Notes under the pieces: model-generated
The model's database searches: none
Seen by the model: the letters and a program-made list of their open reading frames with translations, nothing else
Told to the model about the DNA's origin: nothing
Part shown: positions 10,900 through 21,599 of the stretch, in pieces
Layout of the letters: each line of letters starts with the position of its first letter
Numbering within the stretch: position 1 is the first letter of the stretch
Program-made: the position numbers and the translations under genes
Assembly (NCBI GenBank): GCA_001414345.1
Contig: LLCB01000525.1
Location: forward strand, 1-26,095
Length of the DNA stretch: 26,095 nucleotides
DNA from: Hymenoscyphus infarciens
Taxonomy: Eukaryota; Ascomycota; Leotiomycetes; Helotiales; Helotiaceae
Reading direction: 5' to 3'

Positions 10900-11270
10900 A
10901 GCTAGTAGTTTAACTTCTAAAGATATTTAATATCTCTATAAAGTTAGTAGTTTAACTTCTAGAATATTAGATATCTATTCTAATATCTTTATAAAAGTTA
11001 GTAGTTTAACTTCTAGAATACTAGATATCTATTCTAATATCTCTATAAAAGTTAGTAGTTTAACTTCTAGAATATTAGATATCTATTCTAATATTTCTAT
11101 AAAAGTTAGTAGTTTAACTTCTAGAATATTAGATATCTATTCTAATATCTTTATAAAAGTTAGTAGTTTAACTTCTAGAATACTAGATATCTATTCTAAT
11201 ATCTCTATAAAAGTAATATTAGATATCTATTCTAATATCTCTATAAAAGCTAGTAGTTTAACTTCTAAAA
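10900..11270. repeat. Tandem array of 54-bp units
   Basis: The core GTAGTTTAACTT occurs at 10905, 10947, 11001, 11055, 11109, 11163 and 11253. Four successive intervals are exactly 54 bp. The first is a shorter 42-bp unit, and the last interval of 90 bp equals a full unit plus a 36-bp unit that lacks the core. Each unit also contains the inverted repeat ATTAGA-TATCTAT-TCTAAT around an AGATATCT palindrome, so a single strand could fold. Copies differ almost only by C/T alternation (ATATCTCTAT, ATATTTCTAT, ATATCTTTAT). The array lies between the ends of two convergent relic frames. Confidence 0.93.
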
Positions 11271-11280
11271 TATTTAGTAG

Positions 11281-11639
11281 CTAGCTAATATTCTACTCTA
11301 CTTATATATTAACTAAGTCTTAAAATAGAATAAATTTACTCTACTATTTAGTAACGTGTTATAAGAAGAATTAGATAGAATAATTTTACTTAACAAAGTA
11401 ATAATTATTTTATAAATTATTATTATATAGAGTAGTTAAACTATTAAATTTTAAGGATTTTTATAAGATATTTTATAAGATATACCTCTTATTTAAATCT
11501 TCTAAACATTTTAAGTATAATAAACTAGTAAAATTATAGACACTAGTAGATTTTATTTCTATAAAGTTTTTTATATTTAATATACTATATTATAAGAGTT
11601 AGGTTAAGAAAAGGAGATTAGAATTAGTAAAGTTAAAAT
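11281..11639. other. Unassigned RIP-mutated DNA
   Basis: No frame could be chosen. The region holds a single near-copy of the shared palindrome at 11432-11444 (GTAGTTAAACTAT) and a few surviving CpA, such as AACAAAG near 11393. Confidence 0.4.
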
Positions 11640-12960
11640 TAGTCTAACTTTATAACTACCTCTTATCCTATTCTACTACTACTATTTACCTACTCTTTAT
11701 TCTTCTAAATCTACTTTAAATCTACCTTAAATTAGTAGCTTATCTTCTAGAAATATATTATAAGTAGTTATTAGAAAAGACCTTTATATATCTACTTTTA
11801 AACATCTTTCTTATCTTAAGTTTAAGTATTATAATTATCTCTAATAATCCTCTAATCTAGCCTATCTCTACTATATATAAGTTTAATATTATACTTCTAA
11901 AAATCCCTCTCCTAATCTCTCTTATTTAGTAATTTTTTCTTTTTATACTTCTCTTACTTCCTAATTATAATTAAGTAACTAGCTAAGAGCTTTACTATTA
12001 CCTAGTAATACTTATAAAGAATACTATTTAAAGTAGGCGTATTAGAGGAATATTCCTCTCTTTCTCTTAAAAGAGATAGTATTTCGTCTCTTTCTTTTTA
12101 GATATACTATATACTATACTAGTATAGTATTAGGTTTAGAATACTATCTTACCTAGCTTTAAATAGTAAGAAGGGTAAGTTTACTATCTTTACCTAAATA
12201 TTAAAAGAATAGAAACCTATTTTCTTCTAATTAAGATATAAAAGATACTTTAGCCTATTATTACTTCTCTTAAAAGTAGACTTCTTAAAGGAATCTTAAA
12301 CATCTCTATCTATAATTATAAATACTATATTATAACTAAGCTTATCTATTTTTACTACTTTTTAGATTTAAAGTTAGTAAATATTCTATTTAAGATTTTT
12401 CTAATATACTAATTCTAGATATATACTAGTTACTTTTCTAATAATACTTATTTATTTTCTCTACTCTTAAGCTTATTATTTAACTACTTCCTAGTAATAT
12501 ACTTTATATTAATCCCTTATTAAGTTTTATTCTAGGCTAGGTAGAGGATTATAGAAAATACTAATATAAGGTCTTTTAATTTCTACTACCTTATATATCT
12601 ACTACTCCTATTACTTAGTACTTAAACCGCGATAATAGTATACTATCTACCCTACTCCTTACCTACTAGACTTCTTATTATCTTCTCTCTTTACTAGATT
12701 ATCTTTATCTTAGTATTCTAATAAGATATTATTTATAGTTTATTACTAATATAAGTCTTATCTACTAAGACTTCTATTATATATAAAATAATAGGTTACT
12801 ATTTCTTTCTATACTTCTTTAACTAGATTATTATAGCTAAAAGGTATAATTAAATTATTTATACTAAAAGACCTTAATTCTTAGATATTCTTTAAGTCTT
12901 TATTTAATTTATTTACTAACTCTCTTACTTTATATTTAACAGATTCTAGTAAAGAACTAC
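11640..12960 (-). pseudogene. RIP-degraded reading frame, unknown protein
   Basis: On the minus strand one phase gives about 440 codons of protein-like sequence. The best part is the C-terminal third (about 11990-11650), with charged segments such as EKITK, ERLGEGFLEV and LEDKLLI that alternate acidic and basic residues in coiled-coil style. A basic stretch, LKRKRRNTISFKRKRGIF, lies near 12105-12050. Stops are TAA and TAG and are denser in the upstream half, where the call is weaker. The frame diverges from the plus relic that starts near 13021 and converges on the 54-bp array. I know of no family match. Confidence 0.42.
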
Positions 12961-13020
12961 TAGGTAGCGGTTTATTAAAGCTAAGAGTACTTAACTAGCC
13001 TAGACCTATAAGACTAGTTC

Positions 13021-14820
13021 TAGTCTCTTAACTTATTATAACTACTATTATTTAAAGCGTAGTAGTAAGTTAATAAGTATTTATATTAAATAAAGGCTTA
13101 TAAGGCGTCTTCGACTTAGGAGTTATTTTAGTATAAGAGGAGGTAATGTCTATTTAGTAAGTTAGGAAAGTGCTTTTAGTATATTTTCTATTTAGTATAA
13201 TTCTTAATATATAAGTAGAGAAGAGGAGTTTAATTTAGCTATAGTAATAAATAAGAGGCTTTATATAATACTTCTATAATTCTATTAAGAAAGAAGTCTT
13301 ATTAGATAGTAAAGAAGAGGAAATTAGAATAACTTATACTAGAAGGATAGTTTAGTTACTTAATTCTAGGTTATAACTATATTTAGAAGTTACTAACTAA
13401 ATACTAGTTATCTTTATAAGTTATTAGTTATTCTAAACCTTTTAAGCTAGAGCTATTATAAGATTTAAATTAAACTATAATCTAAATAAAACCCTTAATA
13501 CTATTTAATTTTAATTAATATCTAAGCTAGCTATTATTATACTAAAACTAAGATACTAACTAATAGCCTATACTAGTAGTTATAAGTCTAAGGAGCTTAA
13601 AGCGAATATTAGATCCTAGCTTCTAGGCTTCTATTAAACATCGACTCTCTAAATAATATATAGACCTTAAGAAGCTTTATAAGTATAGATTAGTAGAGTA
13701 GAAATAGGCTATACGTAGTATATATTATAAATCCTTTAAGGTTAATAGGATCTCTTAGGTAGAAATAACTTATAAAACACGTTATTATCTTCCTACTTTT
13801 ATATAATATACTATTATAATATATATATACTAGTATAATATTATTAAGAAAGGATAGAGAAATAACTAGAAGAAGATTAAAACTCTTTATAATATACTAT
13901 AGGTTAGACGTTTAATACTACTAGAACTTTACTTAGAATTTATCTACCTCTATTAGAATAAAATTAATAACTTTATTTAAGTAAAAGGATAAGTACTAAG
14001 ATCTTAAGACTTACTTTTTTTAGATAAAAATAGAATTAAATAAGATAGCTCTACTAATAAATAGCTAGAGTCTATCTAAGATAGTAATATTACTTCTCTA
14101 TCTAAAAAGGTCTATTAAGACTTTAATAACCTCCTAGCTTAATAAAAAGAGGTACTACTTTTAAAGACATTTAGCTATCTTCCTAACTCCTAAAAAGAAG
14201 TATTATTAATATAGTAGAATAAGGAGTACTCTTAAATATCTTATATATTATATTCTATTATTAGACTATAGTAGGACTAACTTTTAGTCTTTCTAGACCT
14301 TAAAATAATATCTAAGAAATAAGCTAAGAGCTTAAGAAATAATATATAAAGGTTATATATACTATCTTTAGATTAGAATATATAAATTACTTAAATAGAA
14401 GAAGGGAGTAATAAGAGGTATAATTAAAAGAGTAGTAATATATATATTAGATAGAGATAAGGCTATAAGCTATCTTCTAGCTATTAGAGTATTAGCTAGG
14501 CTTATAATATATTAGTAAATTATAGATTTTAAAGTAATTATTATAAAAAGAGCTAATAGAAATAGTAAGTAAGAATAACTAATATAACTAATATAACTAA
14601 TAGTACTTTTAAAGCTTAGTACTTTTTATACTCTAAGTAGAAAATCCTAATATCTATTAAAGCTTAGTAAACTAGAGAGAGTTAGATATATCCTATTACT
14701 TTAATTCTAGCTAGAAACGAATACTCTTCTCTTTCTCTAAGTAGGTCTTCTACTATTCTTAAAGCTTAATAATTAAGTTAGATAGTATATATAATTCTAG
14801 TAGATGTTTAAGTATATTAA
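13021..14820 (+). pseudogene. RIP-degraded reading frame, unknown protein
   Basis: A plus-strand phase with codons starting at 1 modulo 3 can be followed for about 600 codons. Well-preserved segments include FSKLGKC near 13160, DLKKLYKYRLVE near 13675, LLFLDKNRIK near 14010 and ITLILARNEYSSLSLS near 14700. A small repeat of nine bases (AATATAACT) near 14579-14600 encodes Asn-Ile-Thr-type triplets in this frame. Stops are TAA or TAG throughout. The frame may continue weakly to about 15390. It lies head-to-head with the minus relic at 11640-12960, the gap being under 100 bases, so any shared promoter would be very short or inside the frames. No domain is recognised. Confidence 0.48.
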
Positions 14821-15383
14821 GTAAATAGTTATCTAAGAATATAGTAATAGCTTATAAGCTACTCTCTAAGCTATTAAGGTACTTATACTTTTACTTCTAG
14901 TTATACTAAAGTTAGTTAAATATCTTATTTACTAAGAACGAAATTAGCTTTACTAAAGGTAAAGGATTATAATTTAATAAGTCTATTATTTAAGATTTAA
15001 CTATAGAATTCTATCTAATAAGAGTGTTTTTATTAGCTACGCTTATACTTAATACCTTACCTATATACTTACTCTACTTACCTTTAGTTTTATAAGTATT
15101 ATATATTATAACTATACTATATAATACTTAATACTTTACTAAGATACCTAGTATTATAATTATTACTATCTCTTCTCTCTTCTAACCTAGTAATTGCTAG
15201 TCTTTTAGATATCTCCTCTACTTCTTTTAATCAAGGACTGATTATTATCCTTACTTTATATCTTAGGCTCTAAGAATCTATAATAGACTATTACTTATTC
15301 TCTATAAGTATATAGCTAGAACGAACCCTCTCCTCTTAGAGCTAACTTAAGCTCTAATCTAATAAAGACGTTTTAAGTATAAG
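14821..15383. other. Unassigned region with a less mutated patch
   Basis: The reading frame of the preceding relic may extend into this stretch, but its stop density rises and I do not extend the call. At 15190-15245 the sequence retains AATTGCTAG and ATCAAGGACTGATT, an unusual cluster of surviving TpG and CpA in this window. Confidence 0.4.
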
Positions 15384-16540
15384 ATAATAGATAATATAAT
15401 AAAGATACTTTACTTTATTAATAGCTAGGAGAGCGAAGATATAAATAGTAATACTAAGTTCTAGTAGATTATCGATCTATAAGTTACTAAGCTACTAATA
15501 TATGCCTTTACTAGTTAGTTTTAAAATATTAATATCCTAATAAGATACTTTCTAAAGTATATAACTATAATAACTTATAAGGATAATACTAAATATAATA
15601 CCTTTATTTAGAATAATACTAGTATTAAATTAATAATCTAAATATTTAAGGAGTTATATAACGAACTTATTAAAAAGAAGGAGGACTTTATAGATTTAGA
15701 GTATACTACTACTTAATAGGAAGAAAATGAAAAAGTAAAAGAAGATAATAAAGCTACTAAGAATATAAGAGTCTATCTCTTAATATTTATACTATCTATG
15801 TTAATAATAAACTATAGCTTAAAGCTTTTATAGAGGCTATATAAGCTAAGGTAAAAAAGGAGATTAAGGTTATTAAGGTTAGTCTTAGCTCTTTTTTCTA
15901 GAAACGTTTATTAATATAGTTATTTAGGAAAAGGAGAATAATTTAAAGCGTATCTACTAATTTATTAACTCTACTAATGTTTATACTATTATTTATATAA
16001 TAAGTAAAGATATCTTATACTAAGCTAAGTAGATCTACTCTACTAAGAAGAGCTAAACTATTATTATAAAAATTAAGCTAGAAGAATAAGAATATACTAT
16101 ATAAACGTGAGTAGATTTTCTTTAAGTTTATTTTAAGGATCTATTTAAGGTTTCTAAGGATTTAAGAGGAGTATTTCTATCTTATAATAGGATTTCTATA
16201 TAGATAGTTATATATTTAGAGATTTAGAGTAGTATTATTTTAAGATATTAAGAGCTTTATTATTTTTAAGGCTTTAAGCTATTAGAGTAATAGCTTAAGT
16301 CTTCTTTAATTAATAGTATAAGAGTATTAAGGAATTATCTTATAGCTTTAAATAGCTTACTTAAAACTATTAGTAGTTTATCTCTAAATTCTATTAGCTT
16401 ACTTATAAAAAAAATATAAGTTAGAATATAGAAATGGGTTTAGAACTTATAAGTAGCTAAAAGTCTTAAATTAAAGACTAAAAGTCTAATAATTTTAGCC
16501 TTTATTTATAAAAGTCTTAAATTAAATTATAAATTAGTAG
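15384..16540 (+). pseudogene. RIP-degraded gene relic spread over three phases
   Basis: Protein-like sequence continues through three consecutive plus phases: about 15384-15768 (phase 0), 15770-15915 (phase 2) and 15916-16540 (phase 1). The first segment has a clear charged stretch, KELYNELIKKKEDFIDLE, at about 15641-15700, followed by EENEKVKEDNKATKN. The second has KVKKEIKVIKV near 15850. The third has EKENNLKRIY near 15930 and a Leu/Ser-rich end near 16360. The two changes of phase could be small indels or degraded introns; I see no convincing splice consensus. The relic ends at the 16530-16680 repeats. The basic coiled middle recalls gag-like or LINE ORF1-like proteins only in general composition, so I do not assign a family. 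Confidence 0.42.
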
Positions 16541-16680
16541 TTTAACTTCTAGAATATTTACTAGCTACTATACTAAGCTATAAAGATTAGTAGTTTAACT
16601 ACTAGAATCTCTAGTATAAAGATTAAGGCTACTATACTTAGCTAGAAAGATTAGTAGTTTAACTACTAGAATTACTAGTA
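16530..16680. repeat. Three imperfect repeats around TTAGTAGTTTAACTACTAG
   Basis: The core GTAGTTTAAC occurs at 16537, 16590 and 16654 (spacings 53 and 64), flanked by AGATTAGTAGTTTAACT and CTAGAAT. The second and third copies extend the palindrome to TAGTAGTT-T-AACTACTA, arms of eight bases. The first copy has the TTCTAGAATATT version found in the 54-bp array at 10900-11270, which links the two arrays. A direct duplication of AAAAGTCTTAAATTAAA lies just upstream, within about 16455-16530. Confidence 0.85.
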
Positions 16681-16879
16681 TAATCCTTAGTATAAGGTAC
16701 CTATAGTTTAACTTCTAAAGTTAATAGTTGCTTAGTTAGTAGTTAAACTTATATTATACTTTTTATTCTAAAACCTATAGTAGCTAAGAGAGGTAAATTA
16801 AATAATCTTTTATTATTATAGCTATTAAAAGGAAGAAGATTAGTTTAATTATTAATTTAGACTATCTTATAAAGTATAG

Positions 16880-18000
16880 TAAAGCTAATAAAGTAGAAAA
16901 AATTAAGAATAACTTAACGCTCTAAATATTACTAAATCTAACTTAATACTTTATTTAATAAATCTATATATATACTAATTTAAGGTTCTCTTAGTCTTCT
17001 TCCTTATCCTTATTAAAGAACTTAATTAGAAGATCTTATAAGTCTTATTCGTCTTTATTCTCTTAAATACTTTAATTTTTAAAATCGGTTTAAGATATTA
17101 TACTATTAAGGTTATTAAACTAGTTTTAAATAATTATATATATAAAAGACTTAAACTTTTCTTTTAAAAGAGAACTAAGCTAAGTATTAATATCTCCTAG
17201 ACTAAGATTAGTTATACTTAGGAGACTATTAAAATCTGCTAGAACTAAACACTCTTTAGTAGTGTTTTGTTATTTAATTAAGGGTTGTTTAGTGCTTTAG
17301 AATAGAGAATAAGGTATACTTAAGTACTTAAAAGCTTTAGAAATCTAGATAGAGATATTTAAATCCTCTTAAGCTTCTAGAATAGATATAATTAATAGAG
17401 AATTAGGTACTTTAATACTAGTAATATTCGACTTCTATTAAACCTTTAGAATAGAATCTTAAACTTTAATATAGTTATTAATTAGAACTTAAATACCTAT
17501 AATATTTAACTCTTATTAAGCTTCTAGAATAGATATAAGAGTTTAGAATAGAGATTAAGTATAGCTAGGACTTTAGGCTAATTTATCTTAAGATCGATTA
17601 ATAAAGGCTAGCTAGCTTTTATTAAATAAAGAGGCCTATCTAGGACTAAAATAATAAAATAGTATGTTTTCCTTACTATTATAATAGCTAGGTCTATTAA
17701 AGTTACTACTAAACTTTTAACTAGAGGGCTTATTACTTACTTTATACTTTTAACTTAAATAAAGTAGTTTATTATTAAAGTTACTACTAAGCTCTTAGGG
17801 TTTATTATAAGCTCTATTACTACTAAACTAGTAGGTAGGATAAGACTAAGCTAAAAAGTTATTAATTACTCTATCTATAATATAGTGTTCTTTATACTTT
17901 TAGCTTAAATAAAGAGGTTTCTTACTTACTCTATGCTTTTAACTTAAATATAGAGGTCTATTACTAGCTCTATTACTACCTAACTAAGCTAAAAAATCAC
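16880..18000 (-). pseudogene. RIP-degraded reading frame with internal protein repeats
   Basis: One minus-strand phase reads continuously for about 370 codons and may extend further upstream. Protein character is good: several native CAA and CAC codons survive, for example in STKQPLIK near 17300, followed by KECLVLADFN near 17245. An acidic segment rich in Asp, Glu and Lys occurs at 17070-17000, ending FFNKDKEED. Internal repeats are visible at protein level: SILEA followed by LNI recurs near 17530 and 17385, and the pairs KSLVVT and YFI-VKSIK recur between 17700 and 17950. The ADFN tetrapeptide resembles the GDFN motif of LINE-type endonucleases, but the remaining endonuclease motifs are not evident. 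It is the left partner of a divergent pair with the relic at 18660-21510. Confidence 0.52.
17690..17990. repeat. Diverged internal repeats of about 65 and 155 bp
   Basis: The block ACTTTATACTTTTAACTTAAATA at 17738 recurs, with few changes, near 17890 and 17927. AAAGTTACTACTAA recurs at 17699 and 17777, and CTAAGCTAAAAA at 17846 and 17983. They lie inside the minus relic frame and keep its phase, so they look like coding repeats of an ancestral protein. Confidence 0.75.
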
Positions 18001-18659
18001 TACTAGGAATTATTATAAATTAGCTATTAAGTATTATATTAGAAGGAGGTTAAGCTAAAAAATTATTAATACTACTAGGAAATGCTCTACCGAATATTAA
18101 ATTAAGACCTAAGAAAATAGGGGCTACTCTATTAATAGTACTACCTTATACTCTAGAAGTAAGTAGTAGTTCTTAATAAATAATACCTACTACCTCTTAT
18201 ACTTTCTATATAGCTTATCTTACTATTTTATTAATAATTAACTATTTAATATCTATAAGTTTATAAGAAAGACCTTAGATCTTAGATAAAGTATTAAGGT
18301 TAGCTTAGGTGTTTAAGTTAATAATAGGTTTATTAATATAAGTTTATGTTTAAGGATCTATTTTATCTAGCTTTTACTTTTTAGTCTATTAAGTATAAGC
18401 TCTAATAGTAGCTTTAAGCTTGTTAGTATTAAGAGAAACTTAAGGTCTTATAGTAGTTCTTAATTTAATAGTTACTAGATTTACTAGTTAGAGTAATCTA
18501 ACCTTCTAGAAATACTTAATCTAATACTAAAAGTACTTAAGTAATTATATAATTAATATAGGAAGGCGTTATATTAAACCCTACTTTTATATATTAAAAT
18601 AGATCTAATAAGATAAGTTCTTTACTCTCTAATACTAGTCTAAGTAAAAGTCCTTAAAG
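18001..18659. other. Unassigned region between divergent relics
   Basis: The minus relic at 16880-18000 probably continues some distance into this stretch, and the plus relic starting near 18660 may begin earlier. I could not place either start, because ATG codons are destroyed. No regulatory element is recognisable. Confidence 0.4.
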
Positions 18660-21510
18660 TAAGCTATATAATATACCTACTTTCTATTAACGTTAACCTA
18701 AAAATATATAAATACTTATATTTAAGTTAAGACCTAGATAACTAAGAAGATATATATCTTTATATTAATAGTATTATTAGGAAATCCTTCTAGTATATAT
18801 ATAATATAATAAAAAAACATACTATTTTATTAGATAAACCTAGTACTAGCCTCTTCTAGTTAAGCTAAGAGCTCTACTATAAGGCTAAGCTAGCTCTTAA
18901 TTTTAACTAGATAGAATACTTTAAGTCTACCTTTCTTATTAACCTATATAAATACTCTTATAAGATTAGAATTAAGGAAGTTAGTAACCTTTTCTAAGAA
19001 GGCCTCTAATCTAAATATATAGAATTAGTCTAGGTTACTATTAATATATTTATAAAGAGGAATATTAAATAGCTATAACTAAACCTTTTCTTTTAAAGTA
19101 GATACTAGTCTTAAAATAAAGCCTTTTTATACTAGCTAGTTATCCTAGTTATAAATCCTAGCTTATTCGAATATAGTAAGAGTAAGGTTTTAGCTTAGAT
19201 CTTAAAAAGGATTTAGTATAAGTACTTCTTAAGTTAAAAGATTAGATATAGGTGCTCTATTAAGAAGGATAATATAATAAATAAGCTTACTTAGAGTCTA
19301 GAATTCTTAAGACCTAGTAAGCGTAGGATTAAGAATAGTAGAGCTATTAATTTTAAAGAATTTAACTCTCTTTTTCTTAAATATATAATAAATTAAGTAA
19401 TCCTTCTAATAATCCTTTAGTCTATTCTTAACCTTTCTCTCTACTATAGACCTAGTTATATTAATACTTTTAAGTAGTTAGTTATATTTTATAACACTTA
19501 TCTTAAATAATCTAATAAAGCTTTCTAAAAAGTGTTTATATAGTACTTCTAACTAGATTATACTATTTAAAGACTTTATAAGAAGATTAGTACTATTATT
19601 ATAAGATATGATTTTATAATTATAAAATAATTTATATTATTAATAGAGAGTTCTAACTCTTTACTACTTATAGTAGATATAGGTTATACTAGTTATTAGG
19701 TAAGGTATATAGAGAGGTCTTAATAAGCTAGGCTAGGGATTTATAATAGGATTTATAATAGGCTAACTATACTTAGGATTTATAATAGGCTAACTAAGCT
19801 TAGAATTTATAATAGGATTTATAATAGACTAGGAAGTCGTTCTACTAGTTATTATAGTCTAAGGACTTATTATACTAGTTATTAGATAAAGAGTTATTAT
19901 ACTACTCTAGAAAGTTATAATTACTATTAAAAAATTAGTAAATTTTATTATATAAGATAACTTACTTATACCTTACTAGAATATAAAGTAGAATACTATA
20001 AGGTTTAAGAGTAATAATATAGCTATTAAAAATTTAATAAGGTTTATTAAGTTTTAGAAGAAGTTATATACACCTTAATTAAATCTTAGAGACTTATTAC
20101 TAATTTACTACTTATAAAAAGCTATTATAAACATAGGAATACGACGAAATTCTAGGTTCTCTTAAGTTATAATAATAGTAGAGATTATAAGTAGTAGAAG
20201 TTAAAGTTAGAGCTAAGGTCTTGTTTTAATATTATATACTTATATAAGGTAGCCTTCTTACTTATTATCTATAGTTACTCTTTTAATAAATAATAATAAG
20301 AGTGTCTAGAGTCTAGTATATATAATATTATAATATTAATCTTCTTTACTACTACTCTTATACTAAGTTAGATTAGACTCGTCTATAATAGTATATATAT
20401 CTAATTCCTCTTCTATTAGCTAGTAACTAATAGAATCGCTTAAGTTATAAACTATCAAAGGCCTAGTTAATAGATATACTATAATAAATAGTAAGAACCT
20501 ACCTTAGATAACCGACAAGTCTTTTAAGAGCTTACTAGTAACTTATAGGCTTATAATAATAGATTATCTAGGCTAGCTTAAGAAAAATAATAAGATAGGC
20601 CTCTCTAAAAGCTATAATTCGTATTATTATCTATTAACTTCTAATAAGAGATTCTAACTAAGATTAAGTATAAGTATTATATAACTTAGGTATATAAGAC
20701 GCTAATTTAAAGACAACAACTACTTATCTTAAGTTTATAATATTTAACTTTTAGTACTACTTATAGTATTAAAGTTAATCTTATAAAATTCTTCTTAGCT
20801 ACCTCTTCTAATATACCTTTCTCTAGTACCGAAATCGATAGCCCTATAAATATATTTATACCTATTATACTAGTCTTAAGTATAAAGCTAATATATCTTA
20901 TAAATATATCCTTCTCTATCTTAAATATATAATATTTATTATTACTAGTACTATTATAAGATAACTATAAGAATTTATTTTATAGCTTACTACCCTCTTT
21001 AAGCGATTCTAAAGACCTTATAGTTAACTATTTACTAAGTATAGAAGGCTATCTAACTTAGTTATTTTAGAATTTAAGTATTCTTAATAAATCTCTATAC
21101 TATATAGAGAGATCTTTAAGTTTAGTTAACTTTATAAAGCCTATAGTCGACAACGCTATATATATATACTATAATTATATATTAAAGTCGTACCTCTAAC
21201 TATAATATAATATAATCTATAAGTTAACAAATAGACTACCTAATATTATAGAGTATACTAACAGGTTACTAAAGTCTATTATTATTAGAACCCTAGTATA
21301 TATTTATTATTAACGTAAAGTATATACTAGTTATTAAAGACTATTAAATAGTATTATATTAGAATCGGCTACAAGATATTAAGCTACCTATCTAAGAAGA
21401 ATTAAAGGTGCTATTACTAGTATATAGGCGGTTTATAAACATATACTATATCTAATTCCTAATTTAGACTAACTTCTACTATAACATATACTATAATATA
21501 TATAGGTATA
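18660..21510 (+). pseudogene. Very long RIP-degraded reading frame, unknown protein
   Basis: A plus-strand phase with codons starting at 2 modulo 3 is maintained for about 950 codons. The 3-prime third (20762-21480) is the best preserved: about 10 stops in 240 codons, all TAA or TAG, with stop-free runs of about 56, 33, 42 and 35 codons and segments such as IEYTNRLLKSIIIRTL near 21240 and YLRRIKGAITSI near 21393. Earlier parts include LLDKPSTSLF near 18825, RPSKRRIKNSRAINFKEFN near 19310 and a region near 20500-20600 that looks like a Gln-rich coiled coil once RIP is allowed for. Native CAA codons survive at 20455, 20515 and 20714-20719. A repeat block at 19735-19830 is in phase and gives a RIYNRL motif. 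It diverges from the minus relic on its left. Function unknown. The size, with no phase change, argues against random DNA. Confidence 0.58.
19735..19830. repeat. In-frame repeats of GATTTATAATAGG
   Basis: The 13-base block GATTTATAATAGG, or a close variant, occurs five times between 19738 and 19828, partly spaced by GCTAACTA-ACTTAG. In the plus relic frame it encodes Ile-Tyr-Asn-Arg, with RLT in the spacers. ACTAGTTATTA also recurs at about 19689, 19853 and 19875. Confidence 0.85.
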
Positions 21511-21599
21511 GGTATTAATTAATTTTATTACTCTTTTAATTTCTTCTTTCTTTTTCTAAAGAGTAAATAGAGGTATTTCTACTTATATTATATTTTAAT

